Notes under the pieces: generated by a model
What the model saw: only the letters and a program-made list of their open reading frames with translations
Database searches by the model: none
Told to the model about the DNA's origin: nothing
Made by a program: the position numbers and the translations under genes
Shown here: in pieces, positions 25,535 to 34,731 of the stretch
How positions within the stretch are numbered: position 1 is the stretch's first letter
How the letters are laid out: every line of letters begins with the position of its first letter
From: an uncultured Kineothrix sp.
Lineage (GTDB): Bacteria > Bacillota > Clostridia > Lachnospirales > Lachnospiraceae
Length of the DNA stretch: 55,738 nt
Direction of reading: 5' to 3'
Assembly: GCA_910588855.1 (NCBI GenBank)
Contig: CAJUSR010000023.1
Location: 1-55,738 of the forward strand

Positions 25535-26641
25535 TTACAGGTATTCCTCTTTCCCTTGCTCTTGAAGGATTTCCACAATCTTCTTTACATCCTGCGCTTT
25601 TCCTTTATCGCAAACCAGTATTGCATCATCCGTCTCCACGATGATTATATCCTCCAGGCCTATCGTCGCAATCAATTTATCTTTCCCATATGCGATGCAA
25701 TTCTTTGAACCGATATGGATTTGCTCCCCATAAGCAACATTATTGTTCTCGTCAGTTTCGTACAAGGTGTCCAAAGCATCCCAGCTTCCCACATCGCTCC
25801 ATCCGAAATCCCCATCTAACATCAGGACGTTATCTGCCCTCTCCATGATGCCATAATCTATCGAAATTTTGGGAATGACCGGGTAAACCCTTTCAATAGT
25901 TTCCTGCTCTTTCTCTGTTCCGATTGCCTCCTCAATTTCCAGAAGGCAATTATAAATATCCGGCAAAAGCTTTTCAAAATAATCCAGGATTACGGAAGTT
26001 TTCCATACGAACATTCCGCTGTTCCAGAGATAGCAGCCCTGTTCTACATAAGATTTTGCGATAGGCAAGCTTGGCTTCTCCACAAAGTCCGAAACCGGAT
26101 ATGCTGTAATCCGTTTCCTGCTTACCTCTCCTACCGCATGGGCTGTGGCGTCCATCCTCTTATTATATTTGATATATCCGTAACCAGTAGCAGGTTCCGT
26201 AGGTTTAATCCCTATAGTTACCAACTGGTCTGTCTTTTCTGCCAAATCCATAGCAAAATCCATCACTTCCTTATACGCCACTTTATCCTTTACATAATGG
26301 TCGGAAGGAAGCACACACATAATGCTGTCCCCATACTGTTTCCTGATAGCCACAGCCGCATAACCGATGCAGGCTGCCGTATTCCTCGCTGCAGGTTCCG
26401 CCAATATCCGCCCTTCCTGAAGCCTCCCCATAGTCACTTCCTTCATAAGGGGCGCCTGCCCGGCATTGGTTACAATATAAATATTCTCCATAGGCATATT
26501 GCCTGCTATCCTGTCAATTGTTTCATTCACAAGTGTATCATTACCCGTTAAATTTAAAAACTGTTTCGGCATCTTCTTGCGGCTCAAAGGCCAAAACCTG
26601 GTCCCGCCTCCCCCTGCCATAATCACACCATATCTGTTCAT
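25535..26641 (-). CDS. manC: Mannose-1-phosphate guanylyltransferase
   Basis: Makes GDP-mannose from mannose-1-phosphate and GTP. About 368 residues, the short form without the C-terminal isomerase domain. N-terminal pyrophosphorylase loop VIMAGGGGTRFWPLSRKKMP, then ILAEPAARNTAACIGYAAV, CVLPSDHYVKD, GIKPTEPATGYGYIKYNK, FVEKPSLPIAKSYV, YLWNSGMFVWK and FGWSDVGSWDAL are all family signatures. Downstream of fcl in the same orientation; GDP-mannose is the precursor of GDP-fucose, but no gmd gene is in the window. Confidence 0.95.
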   Translation of the reverse strand: MNRYGVIMAGGGGTRFWPLSRKKMPKQFLNLTGNDTLVNETIDRIAGNMPMENIYIVTNAGQAPLMKEVTMGRLQEGRILAEPAARNTAACIGYAAVAIRKQYGDSIMCVLPSDHYVKDKVAYKEVMDFAMDLAEKTDQLVTIGIKPTEPATGYGYIKYNKRMDATAHAVGEVSRKRITAYPVSDFVEKPSLPIAKSYVEQGCYLWNSGMFVWKTSVILDYFEKLLPDIYNCLLEIEEAIGTEKEQETIERVYPVIPKISIDYGIMERADNVLMLDGDFGWSDVGSWDALDTLYETDENNNVAYGEQIHIGSKNCIAYGKDKLIATIGLEDIIIVETDDAILVCDKGKAQDVKKIVEILQEQGKEEYL

Positions 26642-26716
26642 TTTAATAACTATGCTCCTTTCTTAATTTAAGATATCACATAATTGTCAAATATCTCTCC
26701 AACTTACCTCTCCGCC

Positions 26717-27667
26717 TTATCTTCCGTCCATCCTTGCTGTCTCTACATTTTCCTTAAACCAGTCATACGCCAGTTTTACGCCTTCTTCCAACTCTACTTT
26801 GTGTTTCCACCCCATCGAATGAAGCTTATCTACATTAGTAAGTTTTCTCGGCGTTCCGTCAGGCATATCTTTATTCCAAACAATCTTGCCCTCAAACCCT
26901 ACCGTACGGCATACCGTTTCCGCCAATTCTTTAATGGTGACTTCTTTGCCGGTGCCAATATTGACATGCTGCTCCCCACTGTAATTTTCTAATAAGAAAA
27001 CGCAGGCATCAGCCATATCATCCACATAAAGGAACTCCCTCAAAGGGCTTCCTGTTCCCCAAAGTTCTACTGTTTCCGCTCCATTTACTTTCGCTTCATG
27101 GAATTTCCGAATCATTGCCGGAAGCACATGGGAATCCTTTAAGTTATAATTATCATAAGAACCATACAAATTCGTGGGCATGCAGCTAATAAAATCATCC
27201 CCATACTGCCGTTTGAAGAATTTGCACATTTCCAGCCCAGCTATTTTCGCAATCGCATAAGCTTCATTTGTTTCTTCCAGAACTCCGGTCAGCAGTGCGT
27301 CCTCCGGTATGGGTTGTGGCGCCATACGGGGATATATACATGTACTTCCTAAAAATAAAAGCTTCTTTACTTTGAAATCATGGCAACATTTAATTACGTT
27401 ACACTGTACTTGCATATTTTCATAAGCAAATTCTGCAGGTTTTGTATTATTGGCGTTGATTCCCCCTACCTTCGCTGCTGCAAGTACCACTATATCCGGA
27501 TGCTCTTCTTCAAAAAAACGTCGTACATCTGCCTGATTGAGAAGATCTAATTCCTTATGTGTCCTCCCTATTATATTTGTGTACCCCTTTGACTCCAAAT
27601 TCCTTACAATGGCGCTGCCCACCAGCCCTCTATGACCTGCTACATAAATCTTATCCGACTTGTTCAT
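26717..27667 (-). CDS. fcl: GDP-L-fucose synthase
   Basis: NADPH-dependent epimerase-reductase that turns GDP-4-keto-6-deoxymannose into GDP-fucose. About 316 residues, extended SDR. VAGHRGLVGSAIVRNLESKG is the cofactor loop; LAAAKVGGINANNTKPAEF, LFLGSTCIYPRMAPQPIPE, NEAYAIAKIAGLEMC (Tyr-Lys pair) and MPTNLYGSYDNYNLKDSHVL are specific to this family. The partner dehydratase Gmd is not in view. Confidence 0.95.
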   Translation of the reverse strand: MNKSDKIYVAGHRGLVGSAIVRNLESKGYTNIIGRTHKELDLLNQADVRRFFEEEHPDIVVLAAAKVGGINANNTKPAEFAYENMQVQCNVIKCCHDFKVKKLLFLGSTCIYPRMAPQPIPEDALLTGVLEETNEAYAIAKIAGLEMCKFFKRQYGDDFISCMPTNLYGSYDNYNLKDSHVLPAMIRKFHEAKVNGAETVELWGTGSPLREFLYVDDMADACVFLLENYSGEQHVNIGTGKEVTIKELAETVCRTVGFEGKIVWNKDMPDGTPRKLTNVDKLHSMGWKHKVELEEGVKLAYDWFKENVETARMDGR

Positions 27668-27704
27668 CACTCTGTTCCTTTGCTCCTTTCGCTAAACTAT
27701 TCCT

Positions 27705-29393
27705 TTACTCTCTATATATGAATCCGCTTTCTATCCCTTTTCCCCTAAGCCCTGCCTTTGCCCGGGTCGGCGAGGATGGAAAAGCTTTATATCCCGTCCT
27801 ATCCCCTTCGATAGGATAATAAAGCGAAACTCCTCCTATCTCATAACTCTCTACTGCATAGTTCTCATAATCCTTTTGGCAAATAAAATATTCTTTAGAA
27901 TATCCTTCCACCATTTCCTTTCCAAATGCAAACAGCTTATAACAGCCTATCAATGCAATAGCAATATATGCCATCCGCCAAAGCCATTTCCCCCAGCCTT
28001 CATTTTTTATCAGCCATAACGCCAGCCCTCCAAACGTCACCGGCGCTGCCAGCCATACATAAACGCATCCATATCGAATGAGAGGCGCAGAAAATAGCCA
28101 ACATAAAAAAGAAACATTCACGGCCACCGCCGCCAGCATCAAATCCCTTTGCTTTTCCTCCCGCTTTACCGCATAGATAAACCATGCCCCACAGGATATG
28201 GGAACCGCCGCAGCCCCGGATATAATAAACAATTTATCCAAGGACGTCTGCATAGGGAACCAGTCCTTCATCCATTTCCATGCCGGTTCGCCATATCTTG
28301 CCACATCATAAAGCCCTCTTCCCCATACTTGTATTTCCCTCGCATCATAATCTGCTATCTCTCTCGGAATCTTCCAGTCCACAGCGAAGAAATCAATGAA
28401 AGTAAATGGATAGACCAGCCAGCCCGAAATCAATACGTTCCTTATCAAATAAGGCAGCAATATCGTCAAACCCAATCCAAAAAATCCTGCAATCCCCTTC
28501 CAATCCTTTTCTTTTATCAGCATTGCTGCCGGTTTTGCCGCCAACAACACAATCAAAGCTGCGGACAGCTTCAGGCTTACTGTATATACACATAAAAGTG
28601 CCAAAAGCCCAAACGGAATCCAATTTTCCTCCCCTTTTTCCACCAAGTCCAGATAATGTATCACAATATAAAATACTGTCAATACCATAAAATAATCCGA
28701 AGCAGGGGATATCATTTCATCGAAAATAATCATCAAATAGTATATCCCTATTATCCGGGCAATATCGGATAATAACAATCTTTTTCTTTTTAACGCTTCT
28801 GTAATCCTGCTGCATACCGCAGCCAACAACAGTGCCATAAACCCAGCCACACAATGGTAAGACTGGCCGCCCAAAAAAGAAAAACTATAGAAAGCGGATA
28901 AACTGAAAGCCGAACTGTTATATGCCAGCCTGCAATGCAGATTCCCCAGCCCCTTTACCACCCCGTATTCTTCAATCCATCGTATGCTTTGCGCATGGTA
29001 CAGGCCTGTGTCATAATGAATCACCCCTCTGGAAGCGCCATATGCAAATAAAAGGAACAAAAACAAGAGACCGGCTTTTCTCCCAGCAGGCACACTATGC
29101 CACAGCCCCTTTATCCTCTCCGCCAATTCCCGCCGGAATACTGCCCCCGCCGCTATACAGACAATGAGAAACAAAACGTTAGCAAGCAAGCCAACTTTAT
29201 AAAACAAACTGAAAAACTGTGCATATACAGTCACAAATACCAGACCTGCCATGACACAGCCATCGGGCCTAGCCGTTAGCCGATATCCGCCCTCCGGCTT
29301 GCCAAACACATGGCCAACCACCGATAGAATCAAAAAACCGGCAATATACGTACTCACCAATAGATAAAGAAAAATCAGGCAAACCGAAAGCAT
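27705..29393 (-). CDS. Large polytopic membrane protein, LIC_10190-like
   Basis: About 562 residues with more than ten hydrophobic segments. The loop VIHYDTGLYHAQSIRWIEEY followed by GVVKGLGNLHCRLAYNSSAF matches the conserved loop of a membrane family often labelled LIC_10190, found in polysaccharide gene clusters. The aspartate in that loop and overall topology resemble GT-C glycosyltransferases, so a lipid-linked sugar donor is plausible. It lies 34 bases upstream of fcl. Function not demonstrated. Confidence 0.65.
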   Translation of the reverse strand: MLSVCLIFLYLLVSTYIAGFLILSVVGHVFGKPEGGYRLTARPDGCVMAGLVFVTVYAQFFSLFYKVGLLANVLFLIVCIAAGAVFRRELAERIKGLWHSVPAGRKAGLLFLFLLFAYGASRGVIHYDTGLYHAQSIRWIEEYGVVKGLGNLHCRLAYNSSAFSLSAFYSFSFLGGQSYHCVAGFMALLLAAVCSRITEALKRKRLLLSDIARIIGIYYLMIIFDEMISPASDYFMVLTVFYIVIHYLDLVEKGEENWIPFGLLALLCVYTVSLKLSAALIVLLAAKPAAMLIKEKDWKGIAGFFGLGLTILLPYLIRNVLISGWLVYPFTFIDFFAVDWKIPREIADYDAREIQVWGRGLYDVARYGEPAWKWMKDWFPMQTSLDKLFIISGAAAVPISCGAWFIYAVKREEKQRDLMLAAVAVNVSFLCWLFSAPLIRYGCVYVWLAAPVTFGGLALWLIKNEGWGKWLWRMAYIAIALIGCYKLFAFGKEMVEGYSKEYFICQKDYENYAVESYEIGGVSLYYPIEGDRTGYKAFPSSPTRAKAGLRGKGIESGFIYRE

Positions 29394-29504
29394 CTCTTCT
29401 TCCTTCCTTTATTTACCACAACGCTGCCTAAATGAACTGCTTTTCCCCAAGTTCAAAATATACCGCCCTTCCACTATATCCACTTGACCCTGCGTTTGAG
29501 GAAA

Positions 29505-29957
29505 TCAACAGTATATCAGCACTGCCACAAGAATACCAAGGATTGCCCCCATAAGGACTTGCAAAGGGGTATGCCCCACAAACTCTTTCAGCTTGTCCTC
29601 TACACTCATTTCCTTCCCCATTTTTAAAAACATTTCCATCATTTCATTTAAAACCTTCGCTTGAATCCCTGTCTCTCTCCTGACCCCCATAGCATCATAC
29701 ATGACTACAATCGCAAATACCGCCGCTATGGCAAATTGGAAACTTCCTCCTCCATATTCCATCCCGGCCGCTGTAGCCAAAGCGCATACGGTAGCCGAAT
29801 GGGAACTGGGCATCCCACCGCTCCCTACAAGCCGTTCCGCTACGAATTTACGGTTAAACCACATGTGGATTGCCGTCTTTAATATTTGTGCTACAAACCA
29901 GCCGCAAACCCCCGCCATAAAAATACGGTTGTCCATCAAATCAATTAAAAAATCCAT
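29505..29957 (-). CDS. Divergent PAP2 family protein (YuiD-like, DUF212)
   Basis: 150 residues. It has GSGGMPSSHSATVCALATAA and VMYDAMGVRRETGIQAKVLN, both typical of the YuiD/DUF212 family of small membrane proteins related to PAP2 phosphatases. The serine-histidine pair (SSHS) corresponds to part of the PAP2 active site. Three or four helices. Possibly a lipid phosphatase recycling undecaprenyl-type carriers in this sugar operon; that role is inferred. Confidence 0.85.
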   Translation of the reverse strand: MDFLIDLMDNRIFMAGVCGWFVAQILKTAIHMWFNRKFVAERLVGSGGMPSSHSATVCALATAAGMEYGGGSFQFAIAAVFAIVVMYDAMGVRRETGIQAKVLNEMMEMFLKMGKEMSVEDKLKEFVGHTPLQVLMGAILGILVAVLIYC

Positions 29958-29974
29958 CCTTCCAATCCTTCAAC

Positions 29975-30835
29975 CTATTCTTTTTTCAGATACGCCTCAA
30001 TAGCATCATGCCAATCTGCAAATTTAAAATTAGTAGTCAGACGAAGCATATAGTTGTCAAGTACGGAATAGGCCGGTCTTGGCGCAGAAGCCGGATTATC
30101 TTTTTCATATTCTTGCGTAGTAATGGCTTCTACTACGGTTTTCTTTCCCGCAAGCCTGAAAATTTCTTCCGTAAAATCAGCCCAACTGCAAAAACCTTCA
30201 CAGGTTCCGTGGAAAACACCATAATTTTCCGTAGGCAAAAGATGTACAATGGCTTTTGCCAATTCATCCGCACTCGTAGGCGTACCAAATTGGTCTTTTA
30301 CCACTCTTACCTTATCGTTTGTTTCCGATAAGCGGAGCATTGTCTTAACAAAATTCTTCCCTTCCCCATAGAGCCATGCTGTCCGGATGATAAAATAATC
30401 TTTTGCAAAGTCCCTGACAAAAACTTCGCCCGCCAGCTTGGATGCCCCATACACCCCCAGCGGGTTGGTTGCATCAAACTCTATATAGGGCCTGTTCCCA
30501 TTTCCGGCAAACACATAATCGGTAGAAACCTGCATCAGCTTTGCCCCTGTTTCCGTCGCTGCTATGCTCAAGTTCCGCGGTCCAATAGCATTAATCCGAT
30601 ATGCATTGTCCACATCTTTTTCACATGCATTTACATTTGTATGCGCCGCACAATTTACAATAGCATAAGGCTTAATTTCCCGTACAAACGCCATTACCTT
30701 ATCTATATCTGTGATATCCAATTCCTCCACATCCGTATTTACCAACTCTATTTCCCGGTTCCCTTCATACAGTTTGTTGATAGCTGTCCCCAACTGTCCT
30801 CTGCATCCGGTCACTATCATTTTTTTCATCGGCAC
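29975..30835 (-). CDS. rfbD: dTDP-4-dehydrorhamnose reductase
   Basis: Last step of dTDP-L-rhamnose synthesis. About 286 residues, SDR fold: IVTGCRGQLGTAINKLYEG cofactor loop, IVNCAAHTNVNACEKDVDNA, VSTDYVFAGNGNRPYIE, PLGVYGASKLAGEVFVRDF (Tyr-Lys) and IIRTAWLYGEGKNFV. A GTG start at 30835 is spaced well from GGGAGGG; the ATG at 30829 is the alternative. First gene of its operon. rfbA, rfbB and rfbC are not in this window. Confidence 0.94.
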   Translation of the reverse strand: MPMKKMIVTGCRGQLGTAINKLYEGNREIELVNTDVEELDITDIDKVMAFVREIKPYAIVNCAAHTNVNACEKDVDNAYRINAIGPRNLSIAATETGAKLMQVSTDYVFAGNGNRPYIEFDATNPLGVYGASKLAGEVFVRDFAKDYFIIRTAWLYGEGKNFVKTMLRLSETNDKVRVVKDQFGTPTSADELAKAIVHLLPTENYGVFHGTCEGFCSWADFTEEIFRLAGKKTVVEAITTQEYEKDNPASAPRPAYSVLDNYMLRLTTNFKFADWHDAIEAYLKKE

Positions 30836-30873
30836 ATAACCCTCCCAATTATATATTCATATCAATTATAATC

Positions 30874-30902
30874 ATCATACATCCCATTCTTTTATTATGC
30901 AA
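30874..30902 (-). promoter_or_regulatory. Promoter of the rfbD operon
   Basis: Minus strand TTGCAT, a 17-base spacer and TATGAT, with TG directly before the -10. It is 39 bases upstream of the rfbD start codon. Confidence 0.6.
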
Positions 30903-30948
30903 GAAAAATTATCCACCGTTTCCCCACTATTTGTAGCATTTTTGTTAT

Positions 30949-30964
30949 AAAATCTTAAGATTTT
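30949..30964. promoter_or_regulatory. 16-bp palindrome between divergent promoters
   Basis: AAAATCTTAAGATTTT is a perfect palindrome lying between the rfbD promoter (minus strand) and the DUF3048 lipoprotein promoter (plus strand). It could be an operator or a leader hairpin. Confidence 0.35.
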
Positions 30965-31013
30965 TGTTCATATTTTTCTGCATCACTCTAGTGACTATCC
31001 CGATTTTATGTGA

Positions 31014-31019
31014 TATAAT
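31014..31019 (+). promoter_or_regulatory. -10 element of the DUF3048 lipoprotein promoter
   Basis: TATAAT preceded by TGA (extended -10); GTGACT 17 bases upstream is a weak -35. The gene starts 68 bases downstream. Confidence 0.5.
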
Positions 31020-31086
31020 TGCGTCTGTGGTCTTTTATTATATCTAAATATATGAATTCCATTATATATGAAAGTGAGGATTATTC

Positions 31087-32271
31087 ATGAAACGATTACA
31101 AGTTCTTTTTCTTGTAAGCCTTGCATCCACATTTTTACTGTTTGGCTGCGGCAAACAAGAAGAAGCTGATGAACCTGCTGTTGCACAGGTTATTGAAAAG
31201 CAACCGGAGCTGGAAGAAACCAATGAAGAAGAGGCTCCACAGACAGAAGAAGAACCGGTAGTTGACGACGAGGCACCTCCGGAAGAAGGCATGGTAAGGA
31301 GTACATTGACCAATGAATGGATTGATGGCGATTTAGCAAATGCCCGCCCCATTTCCATTATGGTTCCTAACGATTCTTCCGCCCTGCCCCACTACAACCT
31401 TTCCAAAGCGGACATCCTTTATGAGTGCCCTGTGGAAGGTAATATTACAAGAAGCATGGCAGTCATTAAAGATTGGGAAGATTTAGACCGCATTGGTAAT
31501 GTAAGAAGCTGCCGTGACTATTTCGTATATTGGGCTTTTGAATGGGATTCCATTTACCTGCATTTCGGTGGGCCCTATTACATTAATGAAATTATCGAAC
31601 GTAAAGACACAGACCACATAACAGGTTGCGCTTATGGCGACAAACGGACGGACGGCTTATATGAAGGAACATTCTACCGTTCCACAGATAAGAAAGCTCC
31701 CCAGAATGCTTATGCAAGCGCGGAAGGCATCAATAAGGGTATTGACAAGTTAGGCATTTCCAAAACATATCGTGAAGGTTATTATAATGCCGACCATTTT
31801 AAATTTGCTCCTTCCAAAGAACCAAATACATTGGAAAAATACAGCGATGCAATTACAGCAAAAGAAATTGATATGGCATCTGCTTACCCGATTACAAAGA
31901 CCGCTTTTACTTATAATGAAGGCGACGGCTTATATTACCGTTCTATGTACGGCAAACCGGATGTTGATGCTGCTAACGGCGAACAGCAGTTAGCTTTCAA
32001 GAACGTCCTTGTCCAGTTTACATATCATGAAGTAAGGGATGCAAAAGGTTACCTGATTTTCCAGGTTCATGATACCACAAGGGATGGCTATTACTTTACA
32101 AACGGAAAAGGTATTCACGTAACATGGAAGAAGAGTACGGATTATGAGCCGACAAAATTCTACGACGATGATGGAAACGAGATTGAAATAAATACCGGAA
32201 AGACGATGATTTGTATTGTAGAAGACGGTGATTCCTTCAAAGCAGACGGAACAGATTTGAAATCCAAATAA
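31087..32271 (+). CDS. DUF3048 lipoprotein (YerB-like)
   Basis: 394 residues. Signal LFLVSLASTFLLFGCGKQEE with lipobox LFGC and a lipidated Cys at about residue 21, then a Glu/Pro-rich linker of about 45 residues. The mature domain has RPISIMVPNDSSALPHYNLS, ADILYECPVEGNITRSMAVI, GNVRSCRDYFVYWA and a C-terminal GKGIHVTWKKSTDYEPTKFY and GNEIEINTGKTMICIVEDG, the N and C parts of DUF3048 as in Bacillus YerB. It is anchored outside the cell; biochemical role unknown. One of only a few plus-strand genes; it shares its terminator with leuA. Confidence 0.9.
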   Translation: MKRLQVLFLVSLASTFLLFGCGKQEEADEPAVAQVIEKQPELEETNEEEAPQTEEEPVVDDEAPPEEGMVRSTLTNEWIDGDLANARPISIMVPNDSSALPHYNLSKADILYECPVEGNITRSMAVIKDWEDLDRIGNVRSCRDYFVYWAFEWDSIYLHFGGPYYINEIIERKDTDHITGCAYGDKRTDGLYEGTFYRSTDKKAPQNAYASAEGINKGIDKLGISKTYREGYYNADHFKFAPSKEPNTLEKYSDAITAKEIDMASAYPITKTAFTYNEGDGLYYRSMYGKPDVDAANGEQQLAFKNVLVQFTYHEVRDAKGYLIFQVHDTTRDGYYFTNGKGIHVTWKKSTDYEPTKFYDDDGNEIEINTGKTMICIVEDGDSFKADGTDLKSK

Positions 32272-32276
32272 AAAAA

Positions 32277-32302
32277 ACGGTATGGGATTTATCCCATACC
32301 GT
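32277..32302. terminator. Bidirectional terminator between the DUF3048 gene and leuA
   Basis: ACGGTATGGGA pairs perfectly with TCCCATACCGT around a four-base loop. A-run before and T-run after make it work for both converging genes. Confidence 0.88.
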
Positions 32303-32349
32303 TTTTTCATATAATTCCAGTTCCAAAGTCCCTCTTTGGAAACAGGTTT

Positions 32350-34032
32350 TTATTTCTTTCCCCCAAGACCAAGGCGGTTTACTGCCGAAAAGATGGCCCT
32401 TACCGATGCCCTGGTAATATTGGAACTTACGCCTACACCATAAGTTACGCTTCCGTTATCTACATCCAGCAAATGAATGTATGCGGCTGCCTGAGAATTG
32501 GAACCACTCTGAAGAGCGTGTTCTTCGTAATCCAATATTTTCATCTCTTCTCCAATTACTTCCTGAAGCCCCCGTTTTACCGCGTCAATAGGACCGTTGC
32601 CCACTGCTTCAAAGCTTTTCTCCGCTCCGTGATCCGTATACACTACAAATACGCGGGTATCAAATTCGGAAGTTGTTTCATCGCTCAAATCATCTACACG
32701 CAGTTTTTTGAAGCGAATCGGCTCTTTGCGCTCTAAGTATTCTTCCCTAAATTGCTGCATAATCTCGTCCGGCGATACTTCCCCCTGCTTCTCAGATATT
32801 TTTTGGATTACATTGGCAAACTCTTTATGCATCCCTTTTGGAAGCTTAAAGCCAAAATAAGTATCCATAATAAAGGCTACACCGCCCTTACCGGACTGGG
32901 AATTAATTCTGACAATTGGTTCATATTCCCTTCCGATATCGGACGGGTCAACCGGAAGATACGGCACCTGCCATATTTCGCTTCCCCTTTCCCGCATAGC
33001 CTTTACCCCTTTGTTAATGGCATCCTGATGGGAACCTGAAAATGCAGTAAACACCAGTTTTCCTGCATACGGATGTCTGGGGTGAATCGGTATTTTACAG
33101 CATCTTTCATAGATTTCAATTATTTCGTTTACTTTTTCTATATTCAGCTCCGGGTTAATCCCTTGTGAAAACATATTATAAGCAATATTTAAGATATCTA
33201 CATTCCCGGTTCTTTCCCCATTTCCAAAAAGCGTACCCTCCACCCTTTGGGCTCCTGCAAGGATAGAAAGCTCTGCGCTTGCAACCCCGGTTCCCCTATC
33301 GTTGTGGGGGTGTACGCTCAGTATAATACTTTCTCTGTTTTTAAAATGCTTATTCATCCATTCAATCCGGTCAGCATACACATTCGGTGTAGTCATTTCC
33401 ACCGTAGAGGGAAGGTTGATAATGATAGGTTTTTCCGCTGTCGCCCCCCAGGCTTCCTGAACTGCGGTACAGATTTCCAAAGCGAACTCCGGCTCCGTTC
33501 CGGTAAAGCTCTCCGGTGAATATTCCAAAATAATTTCACCCGGAAATTTCTCTGCCCTTTCTTTCACCCATTTCGTTCCCTGCACTGCAATATCAATAAT
33601 TTCCTTCTGGTTCATTCCAAATACCACATCCCTTTGAAGGGTCGATGTGGAATTATAGATATGCACAATGGCACGGCTGCATCCTTTAATGGATTCAAAA
33701 GTCTTTTCTATCTGTTCTTCCCTGCACTGTGTCAATACCTGCACCCACACATCTTCCGGTATCATCTTTCTATCCACCAATTGACGCAGGAAATCATACT
33801 CAATCTGGCTGGCTGCAGGAAATCCTATCTCTATTTCCCGGAACCCCAATTTTATCAAATACTGGAACATCTCGACCTTTTCATGTACCACCATAGGATC
33901 AATCAATGCCTGATTGCCATCGCGCAAGTCAACGCTGCACCATATGGGGGCCTTCGTAATTTCCTTGCACGGCCATTCCCGTTCCGGATAATCTAATACC
34001 GGATTTTTCCTGTACCTTCCATAATTCAGCAT
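32350..34032 (-). CDS. leuA: 2-isopropylmalate synthase
   Basis: First committed step of leucine synthesis: acetyl-CoA plus 2-ketoisovalerate. 560 residues, the longer 'yeast-type' form. APIWCSVDLRDGNQALIDPM holds the catalytic Arg-Asp metal site, ILSVHPHNDRGTGVASAE the HxH metal site, and EGTLFGNGERTGNVDI the glycine-rich segment. The C-terminal 130 residues form the leucine-feedback domain. No T-box or leader peptide with Leu codons is visible in the 255 bases upstream, only a GAGTTG/CAACTC hairpin shortly before the start. Follows ptsH behind a terminator. Confidence 0.96.
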   Translation of the reverse strand: MLNYGRYRKNPVLDYPEREWPCKEITKAPIWCSVDLRDGNQALIDPMVVHEKVEMFQYLIKLGFREIEIGFPAASQIEYDFLRQLVDRKMIPEDVWVQVLTQCREEQIEKTFESIKGCSRAIVHIYNSTSTLQRDVVFGMNQKEIIDIAVQGTKWVKERAEKFPGEIILEYSPESFTGTEPEFALEICTAVQEAWGATAEKPIIINLPSTVEMTTPNVYADRIEWMNKHFKNRESIILSVHPHNDRGTGVASAELSILAGAQRVEGTLFGNGERTGNVDILNIAYNMFSQGINPELNIEKVNEIIEIYERCCKIPIHPRHPYAGKLVFTAFSGSHQDAINKGVKAMRERGSEIWQVPYLPVDPSDIGREYEPIVRINSQSGKGGVAFIMDTYFGFKLPKGMHKEFANVIQKISEKQGEVSPDEIMQQFREEYLERKEPIRFKKLRVDDLSDETTSEFDTRVFVVYTDHGAEKSFEAVGNGPIDAVKRGLQEVIGEEMKILDYEEHALQSGSNSQAAAYIHLLDVDNGSVTYGVGVSSNITRASVRAIFSAVNRLGLGGKK

Positions 34033-34227
34033 ACTTTATTCCTCCGTTTCATTTAATTAGTATGAGTTGGCCTAACGGTCAACTCTAATGATGTGACTCT
34101 ATTTCCTTTCATATAAACGTGAGCAAATCTTGTTCGCTTCCCACAATGCTGCGGCTCTATTTTCCTATAAAGATTTAGGGGGCAAGAAGCGAAGACCTTT
34201 TGACACCCGAATCCTATAATAGTACAA

Positions 34228-34250
34228 AAGCCGGCTCTTAGAGCCGGCTT
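34228..34250 (-). terminator. Terminator behind the HPr gene
   Basis: AAGCCGGCTC pairs with GAGCCGGCTT around three bases; on the minus strand it ends in TTTTGT. It lies 38 bases past the HPr stop and largely separates HPr from leuA transcription. The remaining leader to leuA has one short hairpin and no gene. Confidence 0.8.
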
Positions 34251-34287
34251 GCTTTGATTCATGTTGTTTTTGCCCCCAAATTAGTGC

Positions 34288-34551
34288 CTATTCCCCGAGT
34301 CCGCTTTCAATTGCATGAATCAGCGCTTTTAATGCCTCTTCTTCATCCTCGCCCTCGCAGACAAACTCTACTTCATCTCCACATTTTACACACGCGCCAA
34401 GCACACTTAGCACGCTTTTTGCATTTGCCGTATTCTCTCTGAATGTAAATGTAATTAATGATTTGAACTGCATTGCTTCTTTGCATAGAATGCCTGCCGG
34501 TCTTAGATGTAGCCCAGTGGGGTTCTTAATAATTACCTTTTGGCTTACCAT
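34288..34551 (-). CDS. ptsH: HPr-family phosphocarrier protein
   Basis: 87 residues, usual HPr size. KNPTGLHLRPAGILCKEA carries the phospho-histidine site (GLHLRPA), and NAKSVLSVLGACVKCGDEVE includes the regulatory serine position (K-S-V-L) phosphorylated by HPr kinase in Firmicutes. It passes phosphate between PEP, enzyme I and sugar permeases, or acts in carbon control. No ptsI follows; leuA is next. The two extra cysteines are unusual for HPr. Confidence 0.88.
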   Translation of the reverse strand: MVSQKVIIKNPTGLHLRPAGILCKEAMQFKSLITFTFRENTANAKSVLSVLGACVKCGDEVEFVCEGEDEEEALKALIHAIESGLGE

Positions 34552-34663
34552 ACCCTTATCTCCTTCTCCATATGCCTATGCTAATATTTGTCGTCTAATA
34601 CCATCCGGCATTTCAAACATACCGAAAAGCCAAACTGTAACGGCTGCATACGTTCTATTTATT

Positions 34664-34692
34664 ACTATACCATCTTTTTCACTTCTTGTGAA
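34664..34692 (-). promoter_or_regulatory. Promoter of the HPr gene
   Basis: Minus strand TTCACA, a 17-base spacer, then TATAGT with TGG before it. It lies about 113 bases upstream of the HPr ATG. Confidence 0.55.
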
Positions 34693-34701
34693 GCCTTCTG
34701 C

Positions 34702-34731
34702 AAAAGTTAAAGCAAATATGCTTTAACTTTT
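34702..34731 (-). terminator. Terminator at the far end of the glmM tandem repeat
   Basis: AAAGTTAAAGC pairs over 11 bases with GCTTTAACTTT around six bases, followed by TTTTGC. It is formed by the last repeat copy plus flanking DNA and would end glmM operon transcripts. Confidence 0.65.

Noticed and set aside
31062..31358. 98-codon minus-strand ORF with Ser/Ala-rich repeats
   Set aside because: It is the antisense of the Glu/Pro-rich linker of the DUF3048 lipoprotein.
34053..34262. 69-codon ORF between ptsH and leuA
   Set aside because: It covers the ptsH terminator, has no good ribosome site and no recognisable sequence.
34033..34287. T-box or leucine leader peptide before leuA
   Set aside because: No T-box GGTGG-type motif or cluster of leucine codons was found; only a terminator for ptsH and a short hairpin.
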